Both the position numbers and the translations under genes were made by a program. This document shows, piece by piece, positions 1-6,900 of a stretch of DNA of 9,165 bases (within the stretch, counting starts at the first letter, position 1; each line of letters starts with the position of its first letter). The notes under the pieces were generated by a model that was not told where the DNA came from, did no database searches, and saw only the letters and a program-made list of their open reading frames with translations. The stretch spans positions 1 to 9,165 of the forward strand of contig JAQXMV010000101.1 in NCBI GenBank assembly GCA_029013165.1, read 5' to 3'. The stretch comes from Oscillospiraceae bacterium (GTDB lineage Bacteria; Bacillota; Clostridia; Oscillospirales; Acutalibacteraceae).

Positions 1-16
1 TCCTGTTTGAGGCGCC

Positions 17-56
17 AAAATTAAGAACCACTCATTTGAGTGGTTCTTAATTTTTA
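17..56 (+). terminator. Strong rho-independent terminator, probably bidirectional
   Basis: TTAAGAACCACTC (21-33) pairs perfectly with GAGTGGTTCTTAA (38-50) around a 4-nt ATTT loop. AAAA before it and TTTT after it extend the stem to about 17 bp. The + strand runs into TTTTTACTTT, a usable U-tract. The minus strand runs into AATTTTGG, so it may also stop transcription from the right. The gene it ends on the + strand would lie left of the window. Confidence 0.85.
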
Positions 57-59
57 CTT

Positions 60-430
60 TCAAAGATGAATTCAATCAGTGTAACTGTGTTTCGGCAGAG
101 GTATCGCGGCTGTTAACTGGTTCATCGTGCCCCGTTGCCGGTGGCAGATACAGAGTGCGATGAACAGGAAAAAACAAGGAGTATCACGAGTGCTCCTCGT
201 ACTCGGTTGCTTCGTATCGTTCGTTTCCGCCTTTGGCGAAAACTCATTCACTACGCACCTCGTCCTCTCCCCAAACAGGCTTGCCTTTTTGGGGTCCCCC
301 TGTCGTGCGACTATGTTTTTGACCGATGGTGTCACAGGTTCGATAATGAATAATTGCGTTTTTACTTTTCGTAAACGGTGAGCATTAGCGCCGCAGAGTG
401 AGTTGTGTATGATCTCAATCCTCTGCATTG
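60..430. other. Hairpin-rich segment with no convincing gene
   Basis: Both strands carry overlapping open frames (minus 72-428; plus 127-381 and 135-353). None has a ribosome binding site I would trust or a protein family I recognise, and the predicted peptides are rich in Arg, Cys, Thr and Ser, as expected for chance translation. Several inverted repeats are visible instead: GTTCATCG (120-127) with CGATGAAC (158-165); GAGTA/TACTC enclosing CGAG/CTCG (179-204); CGCC TTT GGCG near 229-239; and CCCCAAA (269-275) with TTTGGGG (288-294) enclosing AGG/CCT. The segment is clearly richer in GC than the DNA that follows. It could be a structured RNA, the end of a mobile element, or a dispersed repeat. 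I cannot choose between these. Confidence 0.4.
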
Positions 431-457
431 ATTTATATGTTATTTGTATGATATAAT
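428..457 (+). promoter_or_regulatory. Sigma-A-type promoter for the pyrophosphatase-like gene
   Basis: TTGATT (428-433) is separated by 18 nt from a perfect TATAAT (452-457), which is preceded by an extended -10 TG (449-450). Transcription would start near 464, giving a leader of about 30 nt before the ATG at 493. Confidence 0.65.
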
Positions 458-492
458 TTTCCCGATCAACTTGATTTTGAGAAGGTAGTAAT

Positions 493-840
493 ATGAATAG
501 CTATAATGATCTTTTTTGGAAAGCATTAGATGAATTGGTAAAAAACGCTGAGATTATAATAGATAGACCGAAAGGAACAACACACCCGAAATATCCTAAT
601 TTTATATATCGTGTTGATTATGGATATTTGAAAGATACAACATCTATGGATGGATCTGGAATAGATGTATGGGTTGGAAGTGGCGAAAAGAAGATTGATG
701 CGATAATGTGTATTGTTGATTTAATAAAAAAAGATTCAGAAATTAAAATATTGATTGGTTGTACAGAAGATGAGAAAGCGATTGTATATGAAACACATAA
801 TGAAACACAGTTTATGAAAGGTATTTTAATACGTCGCTAA
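493..840 (+). CDS. Minimal family I inorganic pyrophosphatase-like protein
   Basis: This 115-aa soluble protein has no signal peptide or membrane segment. It resembles a shortened family I (soluble, Mg-dependent) inorganic pyrophosphatase, which hydrolyses PPi to two phosphates. Visible parts in order are DRPKG (24-28, the substrate-lysine region), YP (34-35), DYGY (42-45, matching the family NYGY), MDGSGIDVW (52-60, matching the DGDPxDV metal site), VDLIKKDSEIK (75-85, matching the family D..D.K region), and a C-terminal ILIRR. Full-length bacterial enzymes have about 165-180 residues, so the N- and C-terminal parts are missing. By my alignment one metal-site Asp is Ser55 and another acidic position is Glu83, so activity is uncertain. 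The start follows GAGAAGG (479-485) by 7 nt. The gene is about one third GC, much lower than the antiporter or the giant gene, which suggests acquisition by transfer. It appears monocistronic. Family assignment is fairly sure; catalysis is inferred. Confidence 0.7.
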   Translation: MNSYNDLFWKALDELVKNAEIIIDRPKGTTHPKYPNFIYRVDYGYLKDTTSMDGSGIDVWVGSGEKKIDAIMCIVDLIKKDSEIKILIGCTEDEKAIVYETHNETQFMKGILIRR

Positions 841-1135
841 ATCCCAATTTTTCGGTATTAATATTGAAAATAGCTGCTCTAACAGGGGTATTATCTACTA
901 TTATTTTTTGAAATAGAAACTTATCATTTAGTTGAAAGCTGACGGCAGAGTCTTGTAGTTTGTTTTAAGATTATCGTGCATGGTGGAACGATGTTTATAT
1001 TCCTTGGTAACCAATTCGTTATTTTGTTATAGGGTAGATATTCAGTGCTTCTTCATGAAACTACATCTTCACCACTCCCCACCATAGGAACACTGACAAG
1101 CTCTGCCTGCATAAACTTTATCAGAGGTGATAAGT
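841..1135. other. AT-rich intergenic region, no gene seen
   Basis: No reading frame here has a start, ribosome site and plausible protein together. There is an odd palindrome TTGGTAACCAA (1004-1014), which overlaps a weak possible -35 (TTGGTA, 1004-1009) placed 18 nt before TATAGG (1028-1033); this could be a poor promoter for the next gene. An imperfect inverted repeat also exists: GGCAGAG plus TCTTGT (944-956) against ACAAGCTCTGCC (1096-1107), with one bulged T, spanning about 164 bp. Confidence 0.5.
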
Positions 1136-1342
1136 ATGGCAAAGGAAACAGCACCGAAAAAAAAGAACGATTATACCGTTGAAATGTTCTTTGATAAGCG
1201 TGACGGCAGTGACCCGATCCCGTGGGATCATCTGACAGAGAGGGAAAAAAAGGATATTCGTCAGAAGATGAGCGCTAATCTCAGCTCCGCCATGTCGCGA
1301 TACTATCAGGCTCACCCGGAAGCCTTTAAAGCACGACCATAA
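1136..1342 (+). CDS. Small charged protein of unknown function (68 aa)
   Basis: I do not recognise a family with certainty. I chose the ATG at 1136 because AGAGGTG (1123-1129) ends 6 nt upstream. An in-frame GTG at 1127 would add three residues but lies inside that ribosome site. The protein starts with a basic, Lys-rich stretch (AKETAPKKK). A DYTVEMFFD segment (residues 12-20), a DPIPWDHLT segment and a KDIRQK-type helical region follow, ending in a YYQAHPEAF-like tail. It is hydrophilic, has no signal peptide or membrane segment, and has no cysteine. It reads like a real gene because of its good ribosome site, balanced composition and the terminator 57 nt after its stop. Similar compact charged proteins are common in mobile or accessory DNA of Clostridia, but that link is only an impression. 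Confidence 0.6.
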   Translation: MAKETAPKKKNDYTVEMFFDKRDGSDPIPWDHLTEREKKDIRQKMSANLSSAMSRYYQAHPEAFKARP

Positions 1343-1399
1343 AACTAATTTATGATGATATTATTTTCTTGACGCATAAAGATAATCACACGCTTTTGA

Positions 1400-1450
1400 A
1401 AAGCAGGATCGCTCCGGCGTTTGTCTCGGTGCGATCCTGCTTTGCTTTAT
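1400..1450 (+). terminator. Bidirectional terminator between the 68-aa gene and the cotJ remnant
   Basis: AAAGCAGGATCGC (1400-1412) pairs perfectly with GCGATCCTGCTTT (1431-1443). The 18-nt loop may be tightened by CCG/CGG (1414-1416, 1427-1429). The + strand tail is TTTGCTTT and the minus strand tail is TTTTC, so it can serve both the 68-aa gene and the convergent cotJ operon. Confidence 0.75.
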
Positions 1451-1463
1451 GTCGAATGAACAT

Positions 1464-1577
1464 TTATACCGAATAGCAATCAGCACCTCCGTACTGGGTC
1501 AATATGATCTTGGCATAAAGGGGATTGGGATTTTTAATATTGATAGGATACTGCAATATTTTCTCATATTGGAACAT
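1464..1577 (-). pseudogene. cotJC: cotJC remnant, truncated after about 33 codons
   Basis: The ATG shares its A with the last base of the cotJB stop (TGATG), the coupling expected for cotJC. The first 33 residues read like CotJC: YEKILQYPINIKNPNP (4-19), then an AKIILTQYGGAD segment (22-33), close to the family YEKxLQYPVxIKxPNP...QYGGPDGEL. After Asp33 the similarity stops and only Cys-Tyr-Ser-Val and TAA follow. CotJC is normally about 190 residues and is a manganese-catalase-like ferritin-fold protein of the spore coat. All of its metal-binding helices are therefore missing. I see no continuation of CotJC in any frame between here and the left edge, and the terminator hairpin starts only 20 bp beyond the stop. 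An internal deletion or recombination that joined the 5' end to the terminator region explains this best. A 37-residue peptide would still be made if translated. Confidence 0.75.
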
Positions 1578-1828
1578 CAACAATCACTCCCTGTATTGAC
1601 CCACGGAAATGGCGAGCATAGCCATTTTTCACTGCAGTCCTCAGCCGTGAGGGGGCCGAAACGGCAAATGTACTCCGGTAACACTTCTTCGTATTGCTTC
1701 TTGTATTTCTCGATGAGCTCTGTTGCGGCACAGTCTCCGGGATGCGTATCGAGATATAAATGAAGATCCCATATGGCAAATCTGATAGCCATGAGCCTGT
1801 GTTTTAAGTTTGATTTTGTGTTGATCAT
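1577..1828 (-). CDS. cotJB: Spore coat protein CotJB
   Basis: This 83-aa protein matches the CotJB family. It has the core RFAIWDLHLYLDTHP (16-30), a charged helix (KYKKQYEEVL, 41-50), the hallmark FGPLTA (57-62), and a C-terminal W...PFPW (69-76). CotJB belongs to the CotJ coat-associated group, which in Bacillus subtilis is made in the mother cell under sigma-E and is laid down in inner coat layers. I placed the start at the ATG that overlaps the cotJA stop as ATGA. An ATG two codons earlier (1834) is possible, but the GGTGG upstream sits too close to it and at a better distance (about 9 nt) from the chosen one. The stop overlaps the cotJC start by one base. The length is normal for the family (80-90 aa) and I see no damage. 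Confidence 0.88.
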   Translation of the reverse strand: MINTKSNLKHRLMAIRFAIWDLHLYLDTHPGDCAATELIEKYKKQYEEVLPEYICRFGPLTAEDCSEKWLCSPFPWVNTGSDC

Positions 1829-2046
1829 CTGCATCTTCCACCCATAAACGGCTTATCCAGCACAGGAAATAGGGTGCCTCTGATCAGTGCTTTTTCCATC
1901 CCATAGGGTTCGCACCATTGCTGGAAGGGCACATAGGCCATGGCAACGACGGTGTCATGGGGCAGGGGACTGATCGTTGGACAGCATTTACACTGTCTGC
2001 CGCCGGCGGAATAATCAGGATAACCATTCGTTCGCATATTACTCAA
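1825..2046 (-). CDS. cotJA: Spore coat-associated protein CotJA
   Basis: This 73-aa protein carries the CotJA signature: AMAYVPFQQW (35-44), then EKALIRGTLFPVLDKPF (51-67), close to family AYVPxQQWxxxYxxEKALxRGTLFPxLDKPF. CotJA is needed with CotJC for coat assembly in B. subtilis. I chose a TTG start because AAAAGGAG lies 8 nt upstream on the minus strand and the length then fits the family. The longer open frame up to 2169 adds 41 basic residues with no CotJA similarity. An ATG three codons further in would lie too far from the ribosome site. A CxCCP cluster (Cys19, Cys21, Cys22) in the N-terminal part could form disulfides or bind metal. The gene is first in a cotJA-cotJB-cotJC order and diverges from the antiporter gene. 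No convincing sporulation promoter could be fixed; CATAATAT (minus strand, near 2100-2093) is a weak -10 candidate. Confidence 0.88.
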   Translation of the reverse strand: MSNMRTNGYPDYSAGGRQCKCCPTISPLPHDTVVAMAYVPFQQWCEPYGMEKALIRGTLFPVLDKPFMGGRCR

Positions 2047-2070
2047 TGGTATCGCTCCTTTTGAATTGTC

Positions 2071-2086
2071 GGGTATTAATATACCC
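2071..2086. promoter_or_regulatory. Perfect palindrome in the cotJA leader
   Basis: GGGTAT (2071-2076), TAAT, ATACCC (2081-2086) form a perfect 6-bp inverted repeat about 17 bp upstream of the cotJA ribosome site. It could be an operator or a short leader hairpin. The repeat is seen directly; its role is unknown. Confidence 0.35.
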
Positions 2087-2288
2087 ATTGTCATATTATG
2101 ATTTTTCCTTGGTGTCGGTGAAAAGTCGGCCGTGGGCTTGGTTTTTCGTTTCCTTTGAAGTTTACGCATCGCCCGCGAAATCCGACTAATAAGTACTTGT
2201 TTTTCGCAAAATCTGCAGTAAAGGTGTATATTGGTAAATATTAAGAAAAATTAAGCAAATACCGGCGGCAAATTGTATATTCTTGCAG

Positions 2289-2317
2289 TTGACTTTGTGT
2301 GACAGCAGTTTTATAAT
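2289..2317 (+). promoter_or_regulatory. Near-consensus sigma-A promoter for the antiporter gene
   Basis: TTGACT (2289-2294) is followed by a 17-nt spacer and a perfect TATAAT (2312-2317). Transcription would start near 2324, giving a leader of about 30 nt that carries AAGGAAGG (2339-2346). Confidence 0.85.
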
Positions 2318-2354
2318 ATCCAATTGAAATCTATTTGTAAGGAAGGTTTTTATT

Positions 2355-3626
2355 TTGCAGATTTTGTTAGGTATTGCGGTAGCTTTGTCTGCCGGTCTTT
2401 TTATGTCGAGGGTTGTCAAGCCTTTGAAGCTGCCGGCGGTCACCGGTTATCTCGTGGCGGGCATACTCATCGGTCCCTATTGCCTCGGTTTGCTTGGTAT
2501 CGAGGGCTTCGGCTTTACCGATGTTTCCGAAGTCAACCGTCTGAGTATTATCAGTGATGTGGCGCTGGGCTTCATCGCTTTTGCCATAGGCGATGAGTTT
2601 CGTCTCTCACAGCTCAAAAAAACCGGAAAGCAAGCCACCGTTATCGGTATTTTTCAGGCCGTGGTAACGACTGCAGTCGTCGACGCGGCACTGATCGGTT
2701 TACATTTCATTCTGGGCGAGGAGAAGCTGCCTCTTTCCAGTGCGATTATTCTCGGCGCTATAGCGGCGGCAACTGCGCCTGCGGCGACGCTGATGGTTGT
2801 GCGCCAATATAAGGCAAAAGGTAAACTGACCTCGCTTTTGCTGCCGATCGTAGCCCTTGATGACGCAGTGGGACTGATCATTTTCGCCGTCTCCTTCGGT
2901 ATTGCGAAAACCCTCCAAAACGGTGAGCTGAACATCGTTTCCGTCATGGTGGATCCCATACTGGAAATTATCTGCTCACTGGTTCTCGGCGCAGTTATGG
3001 GAGCAGCACTCTCCTATAGTGAAAGATTTTTCCGTTCCAATTCAAAGCGTCAGGCACTGGTTGTCACCGCGGTAATCATGGCTGTTGCCCTCTCCAAGGC
3101 CCAGTTCAGCCTCGGACCGGTGAGTATCGGTTTTTCTCCCTTGCTGGTGTGCATGATGCTGGGCACGATCTTCTGCAATATCTGTGATTTTTCACCGGAG
3201 CTGATGGAAAAAACCGACAAATGGACAGCGCCTCTTTTCATTCTCTTTTTTGTCCTCAGCGGTTCCGAGCTGGAGTTTTCCGTTTTCAAAGATCCGGCCG
3301 TTATCGGTATCGGTATTGTCTATATCGTCGTGCGCTCGCTGGGTAAATATCTCGGCGCTTATGTCAGTGCCGGTGCAGTCAAGTGCGAGCCATACATCAG
3401 AAAGCACCTCGGCATCACACTGTTGCCTCAGGCCGGTGTCGCTTTAGGCATGTCGGTCACAGCTATGTCTCTCGGTGAAGAGGGAGTCATTATCCGCAAT
3501 ATCGTACTTTTCGGTGTACTTGTCTATGAGCTTGTGGGACCGACACTGACCAAGATGTCTCTGATGCAGGCCGGCGAGATCTCTCCGAAAATCGAAAAGC
3601 CCAGAGTTGCTCCGCCGAAAAACTGA
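2355..3626 (+). CDS. CPA2-family cation/proton antiporter
   Basis: This 423-aa polytopic membrane protein belongs to the CPA2 (Kef/NapA-like, Na_H_Exchanger) group, which exchanges Na+ or K+ for H+ across the cytoplasmic membrane. It has roughly a dozen hydrophobic segments. Key sites are KLPAVTGYLVAGILIGP (25-41, the typical first repeat), ATAPA (139-143, the unwound-helix motif), LDDAVG (168-173) with two adjacent Asp at 169-170, RSLGKYLGA (327-335) carrying the conserved Arg and Lys, and LPQAGVALG (357-365). Adjacent Asp residues are known from electrogenic exchangers, so electrogenic exchange is a reasonable inference; the ion is not known. There is no RCK/TrkA-N domain at the short, Pro-rich C-terminus, unlike KefB or KefC. 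The start is TTG, supported by AAGGAAGG 8 nt upstream and by the fit of the first helix; no upstream ATG is in frame with a ribosome site. The gene has its own promoter and terminator and appears monocistronic. Confidence 0.9.
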   Translation: MQILLGIAVALSAGLFMSRVVKPLKLPAVTGYLVAGILIGPYCLGLLGIEGFGFTDVSEVNRLSIISDVALGFIAFAIGDEFRLSQLKKTGKQATVIGIFQAVVTTAVVDAALIGLHFILGEEKLPLSSAIILGAIAAATAPAATLMVVRQYKAKGKLTSLLLPIVALDDAVGLIIFAVSFGIAKTLQNGELNIVSVMVDPILEIICSLVLGAVMGAALSYSERFFRSNSKRQALVVTAVIMAVALSKAQFSLGPVSIGFSPLLVCMMLGTIFCNICDFSPELMEKTDKWTAPLFILFFVLSGSELEFSVFKDPAVIGIGIVYIVVRSLGKYLGAYVSAGAVKCEPYIRKHLGITLLPQAGVALGMSVTAMSLGEEGVIIRNIVLFGVLVYELVGPTLTKMSLMQAGEISPKIEKPRVAPPKN

Positions 3627-3711
3627 CAGTCGTCGGATCGGGTGCTGATTATGTGCTTTCGGTTCGCGCAGATAGGGCAGAATACGGTCTTAACTTAAAA
3701 TAATAAATCTG

Positions 3712-3755
3712 ACGGGAGCAAAACCGCACATTAGCCGGTTTGCTCCCGTTTCTTT
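3712..3755 (+). terminator. Rho-independent terminator after the antiporter gene
   Basis: ACGGGAGCAAAACCG (3712-3726) pairs with CGGTTTGCTCCCGT (3736-3749), a 14-bp stem with one bulged A and a 9-nt loop, followed by TTTCTTTG. It lies 85 nt after the antiporter stop. Confidence 0.88.
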
Positions 3756-3910
3756 GTGCTATATTTCTCTGACTGCCTTTTTCGGGGAAATCATGGATTG
3801 TTATGGTTTGACAGTCTGAGTCATTTTTCTTGTATATGTCGCTTAAATAACAAATTAAAATAAGAATATAGTGAACAGATTGTTAATAATAGCTTATTTT
3901 TCTTAAAACC
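3756..3910. other. AT-rich spacer upstream of the giant gene, nothing recognised
   Basis: The stretch between the antiporter terminator and the next promoter is AT-rich (for example TTAAATAACAAATTAAAATA at 3843-3862). A minus-strand open frame here lacks a ribosome site and a recognisable product. The A/T runs could act as an upstream promoter element, but no specific site is seen. Confidence 0.5.
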
Positions 3911-3939
3911 TTGTTTATAATTGATTAGTGTGATACAAT
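3911..3939 (+). promoter_or_regulatory. Extended -10 promoter for the giant secreted-protein gene
   Basis: TTGTTT (3911-3916) is followed by a 17-nt spacer and TACAAT (3934-3939), preceded by an extended -10 TG (3931-3932). The weak -35 is typical when a TGn element is present. The predicted start of transcription is near 3946. Confidence 0.6.
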
Positions 3940-3946
3940 AAGTTAG

Positions 3947-3969
3947 GTCTGTGAGCGAAAGCGGCAGAC
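3947..3969 (+). promoter_or_regulatory. GNRA-type hairpin at the 5' end of the giant-gene leader
   Basis: GTCTGT (3947-3952) pairs with GCAGAC (3964-3969). The inner part is GC-GAAA-GC (3955-3962), a GNRA tetraloop, separated from the outer stem by a small asymmetric loop. It would lie almost exactly at the predicted transcript start, a position where such hairpins commonly protect mRNA from 5' decay. The fold is seen; the protective role is inferred. It is too small for a known riboswitch. Confidence 0.4.
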
Positions 3970-3998
3970 GGTAATTAAAATCTATAGGAGGACCGAAT

Positions 3999-6900
3999 AT
4001 GAAAGTGTTCAAAAAATCGCTCTGCGTGCTTTTGTCTGTCATAATGATCATCAGCTGCATGAGCGTCAGCTTTAGTCCCATCGTGGCTCATGCTGCTACC
4101 CCTACCAATGCCCAGCTGAAAGCGGCATTTCAGGCCATCACCAATACTACCGATTTGACCAACGGTGACGGCTCCCTGCTTTCTGCGGCGGAAGTTCTTT
4201 ATCAGTACATTTTGGGCAATTATAAAGCCCAGACGAACAGTCTCGGCGGCAGTTATAATGCCCATACGCTGACGACGATCAAGAACAACTCGACCGTTGA
4301 CCTCAATTCCACGGTCAAGAGTGCTGTCGGCTCGACCTACAACACTCTTGTCAATACATTGCTGCCGACCTCCGGTGTCTATGATGACAGCTCATTTAAC
4401 GGAAGCGGTAAAAAGACCGGTAGCTATTCCGCTAACGGCAACACTAGTTTTGATACTAGTAAGCTCAGCTATGTTGTCACATCGGCGGCTAACAAGTCCG
4501 TAACAGTGGGCGCCAACCTTGAAAAGACGCTTTTAACATATAAGAGTCTTAGCGATGTGCCTTCGACCATTCTTTTGTCTGTTACATATACTATTAACCA
4601 AGCGGTCAAAAACGGTTACAAAACTTCTGTAACCCGTGATAAAGTATTCGGTGTTGTATATAAGTCAAACTGGTCCTGGTCCACCAGCTCATGGCACTAT
4701 ATTTCCGCCGCACCCTCAAGAAGCGTGAAAAAGAGCGACACCAACGCCTATAAGAATCTTCACGCTTTTGCCGATCACTTCACTGCGTCCAGGCTTGCCA
4801 CATCGGTCAAAACCTTGGCCAACATGAGCGCCAGTGAAATCAATGCCATCATCAACGCCAATAACACCGCATATGCAAAGCTCAATTCCTACAGTGACGC
4901 AGTCAAAAATCATTTCTTCGATATGACTGCCGTCAAGGCCTATATGGATAACTGTCTTTTTGCGCAGAAGGTCATCAACGCCAAGCCCGCCATCACTGCG
5001 CTCAATAACGCTATGGCCACCGGCTATGACGCAAACAATCTCGACGAGATGAACGCCATTTATACCGCGCAGAAGCCGAATCTTGATTTCCTGACTTCTG
5101 TCGAGACGGCTGTCATCACTTATGTTGCCGAGAATTTTGATGGCTACGATACCTTCTCTCTTACAGCTGCTCAGGCCTTTATGGCTCAGCTCAATAAGGA
5201 TATCGAGCTTTATAAGCTCAGAGAGATCAAGGGAAAGATCGATGCCCTGCGCGCGCAGTTTCCTGATGCAGAGGCCATTGCCGCCATTGATAAGGACGAA
5301 AACGGCAATTACATCAATAACAACCTCACTCTCTGGACATATTATGATGTGATGGCAGGTTACATCAATACCATCAAGAGCTTTGATCCGGCCAATGTTG
5401 CCGCCGTTTTCACCGACGGTACCGCTTATGCCGAGGCTCTCAGAAACGAATTTAAATATGAATATGACTACCGCGACGCTGAGGGTCAGTATGAGTCTTA
5501 TTATGCCTGGTTCCTGCCCCTCATTTATGCCGATCTCACCGCTTATGACACCGCTGAGATCATCGGCTCCGGCGTGACCGCCAAGATTCCGAATATTCCC
5601 AATGCTCTCTCGAAAAAGAGTGCCTATACCACCATGTATAATAAATACACCGGTCTCATCGGCGCTGCGAGCATGGAGGAGATCTTCGGCAAAGGCGAGG
5701 AATCCCTCGGCTACATCATCGACGACTATATTGCAAGACTTTATGATGTTATCCTGGCAAGACTCACTGCGGAAGTCAACACGGCAGTCGGCTATTATGA
5801 CGCCTACGGCGAAGTCAACCTGAGCAACTATGTTGCCATCAAGGAAGCCATCGGCAGAGTCGAGACGGATATCTGGAACTTTATCAACAGCAAGAATCCC
5901 TCGATTATCTCTTCACAGCTTCGTTCCAACTACAACAGACTTTCCACGCTGCTTTCCAAGTATAACGCTTTTGTGGCCTCCGACGGCCTCACCAATTTCC
6001 AGAGGAAGCATCTCCATGACGCCAACGGCGTCTACATTACCCGCGAGCCCACCGCTGAAGATCAGGCAAGGGTACTGGGAGAAAACTACATTGTCAATGA
6101 AAAGGTGGTCAATGCCACCATCAAAAAGCTGGATTCTTTCCTGATCAGTAATGACTTCACCAAGCTCGTCGATATCGACAAAGATCCGGATAAGACCATC
6201 CTGCTTGATGATTACATGAAAGAAGTCATCGCTGAGAATCTCTACACCAACGACATGGTCAATATGCTCATGAACATCATCTATCCTGAGCTGACCAAGG
6301 CATTGGAGGGTATGTATAGTGATCTTCCGGCGACCACAACTGTTGCCGGCATCACCCTCGATCTGAGCTACAATGATCTTCGCACCATCATTGATAAGCT
6401 GGGCCTCGGCCTTTATCCCAATCAGGTGGCGCCCTATATCGCTTCCGGTTACGGTACGGCGAAATCTCAGCTGGCTGCCGCTTCCACCTGGTCTCAGCTC
6501 CAGAAGAACGGTGAACTGACTCTTGACTGGGGCGTTGACTCCATCAAGCCGGAGAATTACTCCACTACAAACGCCTATCTTACCGCCAAAAAGAATAAGT
6601 TCCTCGGGGCCATGGCAGAATCCTTTGACGCCATTCTTCCCATTGTCAGAGTGCTTCTCGGCGACTGGACCGGACTGAAACTCTTTGCCGAAGAAGTCGG
6701 CGCCGCCAGCAAATGGGGCATCTCTCTCAAGGGCGACCTGACGCTGACGGCAGACGGCTGCGCCGGATATTCCGATCTGGTTGTGCCCATTCTGGAGGCG
6801 CTGGGCTGCAGCGGCATCAAGAGCTACAGTACTGTTCAGGGCTACACGACCTCCAGACAGTTCGTTGACGCCATTTTCCTGCCCATCGTTGACTTTGTTG

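Larger units (their letters stand above)
2047..2354. other. Divergent intergenic region between cotJA and the antiporter gene
   Basis: This 308-bp gap holds the cotJA ribosome site and palindrome on its left side and the antiporter promoter and ribosome site on its right side. The middle part (about 2110-2280) contains AT-rich tracts, including TATTAAG/AATTAAG runs, with no gene or clear signal. Confidence 0.6.

Noticed and set aside
127..381. 84-aa plus-strand open frame with a hydrophobic stretch like a signal peptide
   Set aside because: No ribosome site before its start and it overlaps several inverted repeats; the hydrophobic stretch can arise by chance.
72..428. 118-aa minus-strand open frame
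   Set aside because: No ribosome binding site, unnatural composition, and a competing frame on the other strand; treated as part of a probably non-coding segment.
1449..1763. 104-aa plus-strand open frame
   Set aside because: It lies antisense to cotJB and the cotJC remnant, which have clear family motifs.
2090..2097. GTCATATT, resembling a sigma-E -35 element on the + strand
   Set aside because: It points away from cotJA and no matching -10 lies 13-15 nt downstream.
2047..2169. N-terminal extension of CotJA by 41 residues
   Set aside because: The extension is basic, has no similarity to CotJA, and the TTG at 2046 has a strong ribosome site at proper spacing.
3947..3969. Riboswitch in the giant-gene leader
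   Set aside because: The leader is only about 50 nt and has one small hairpin; no known riboswitch core is recognisable.
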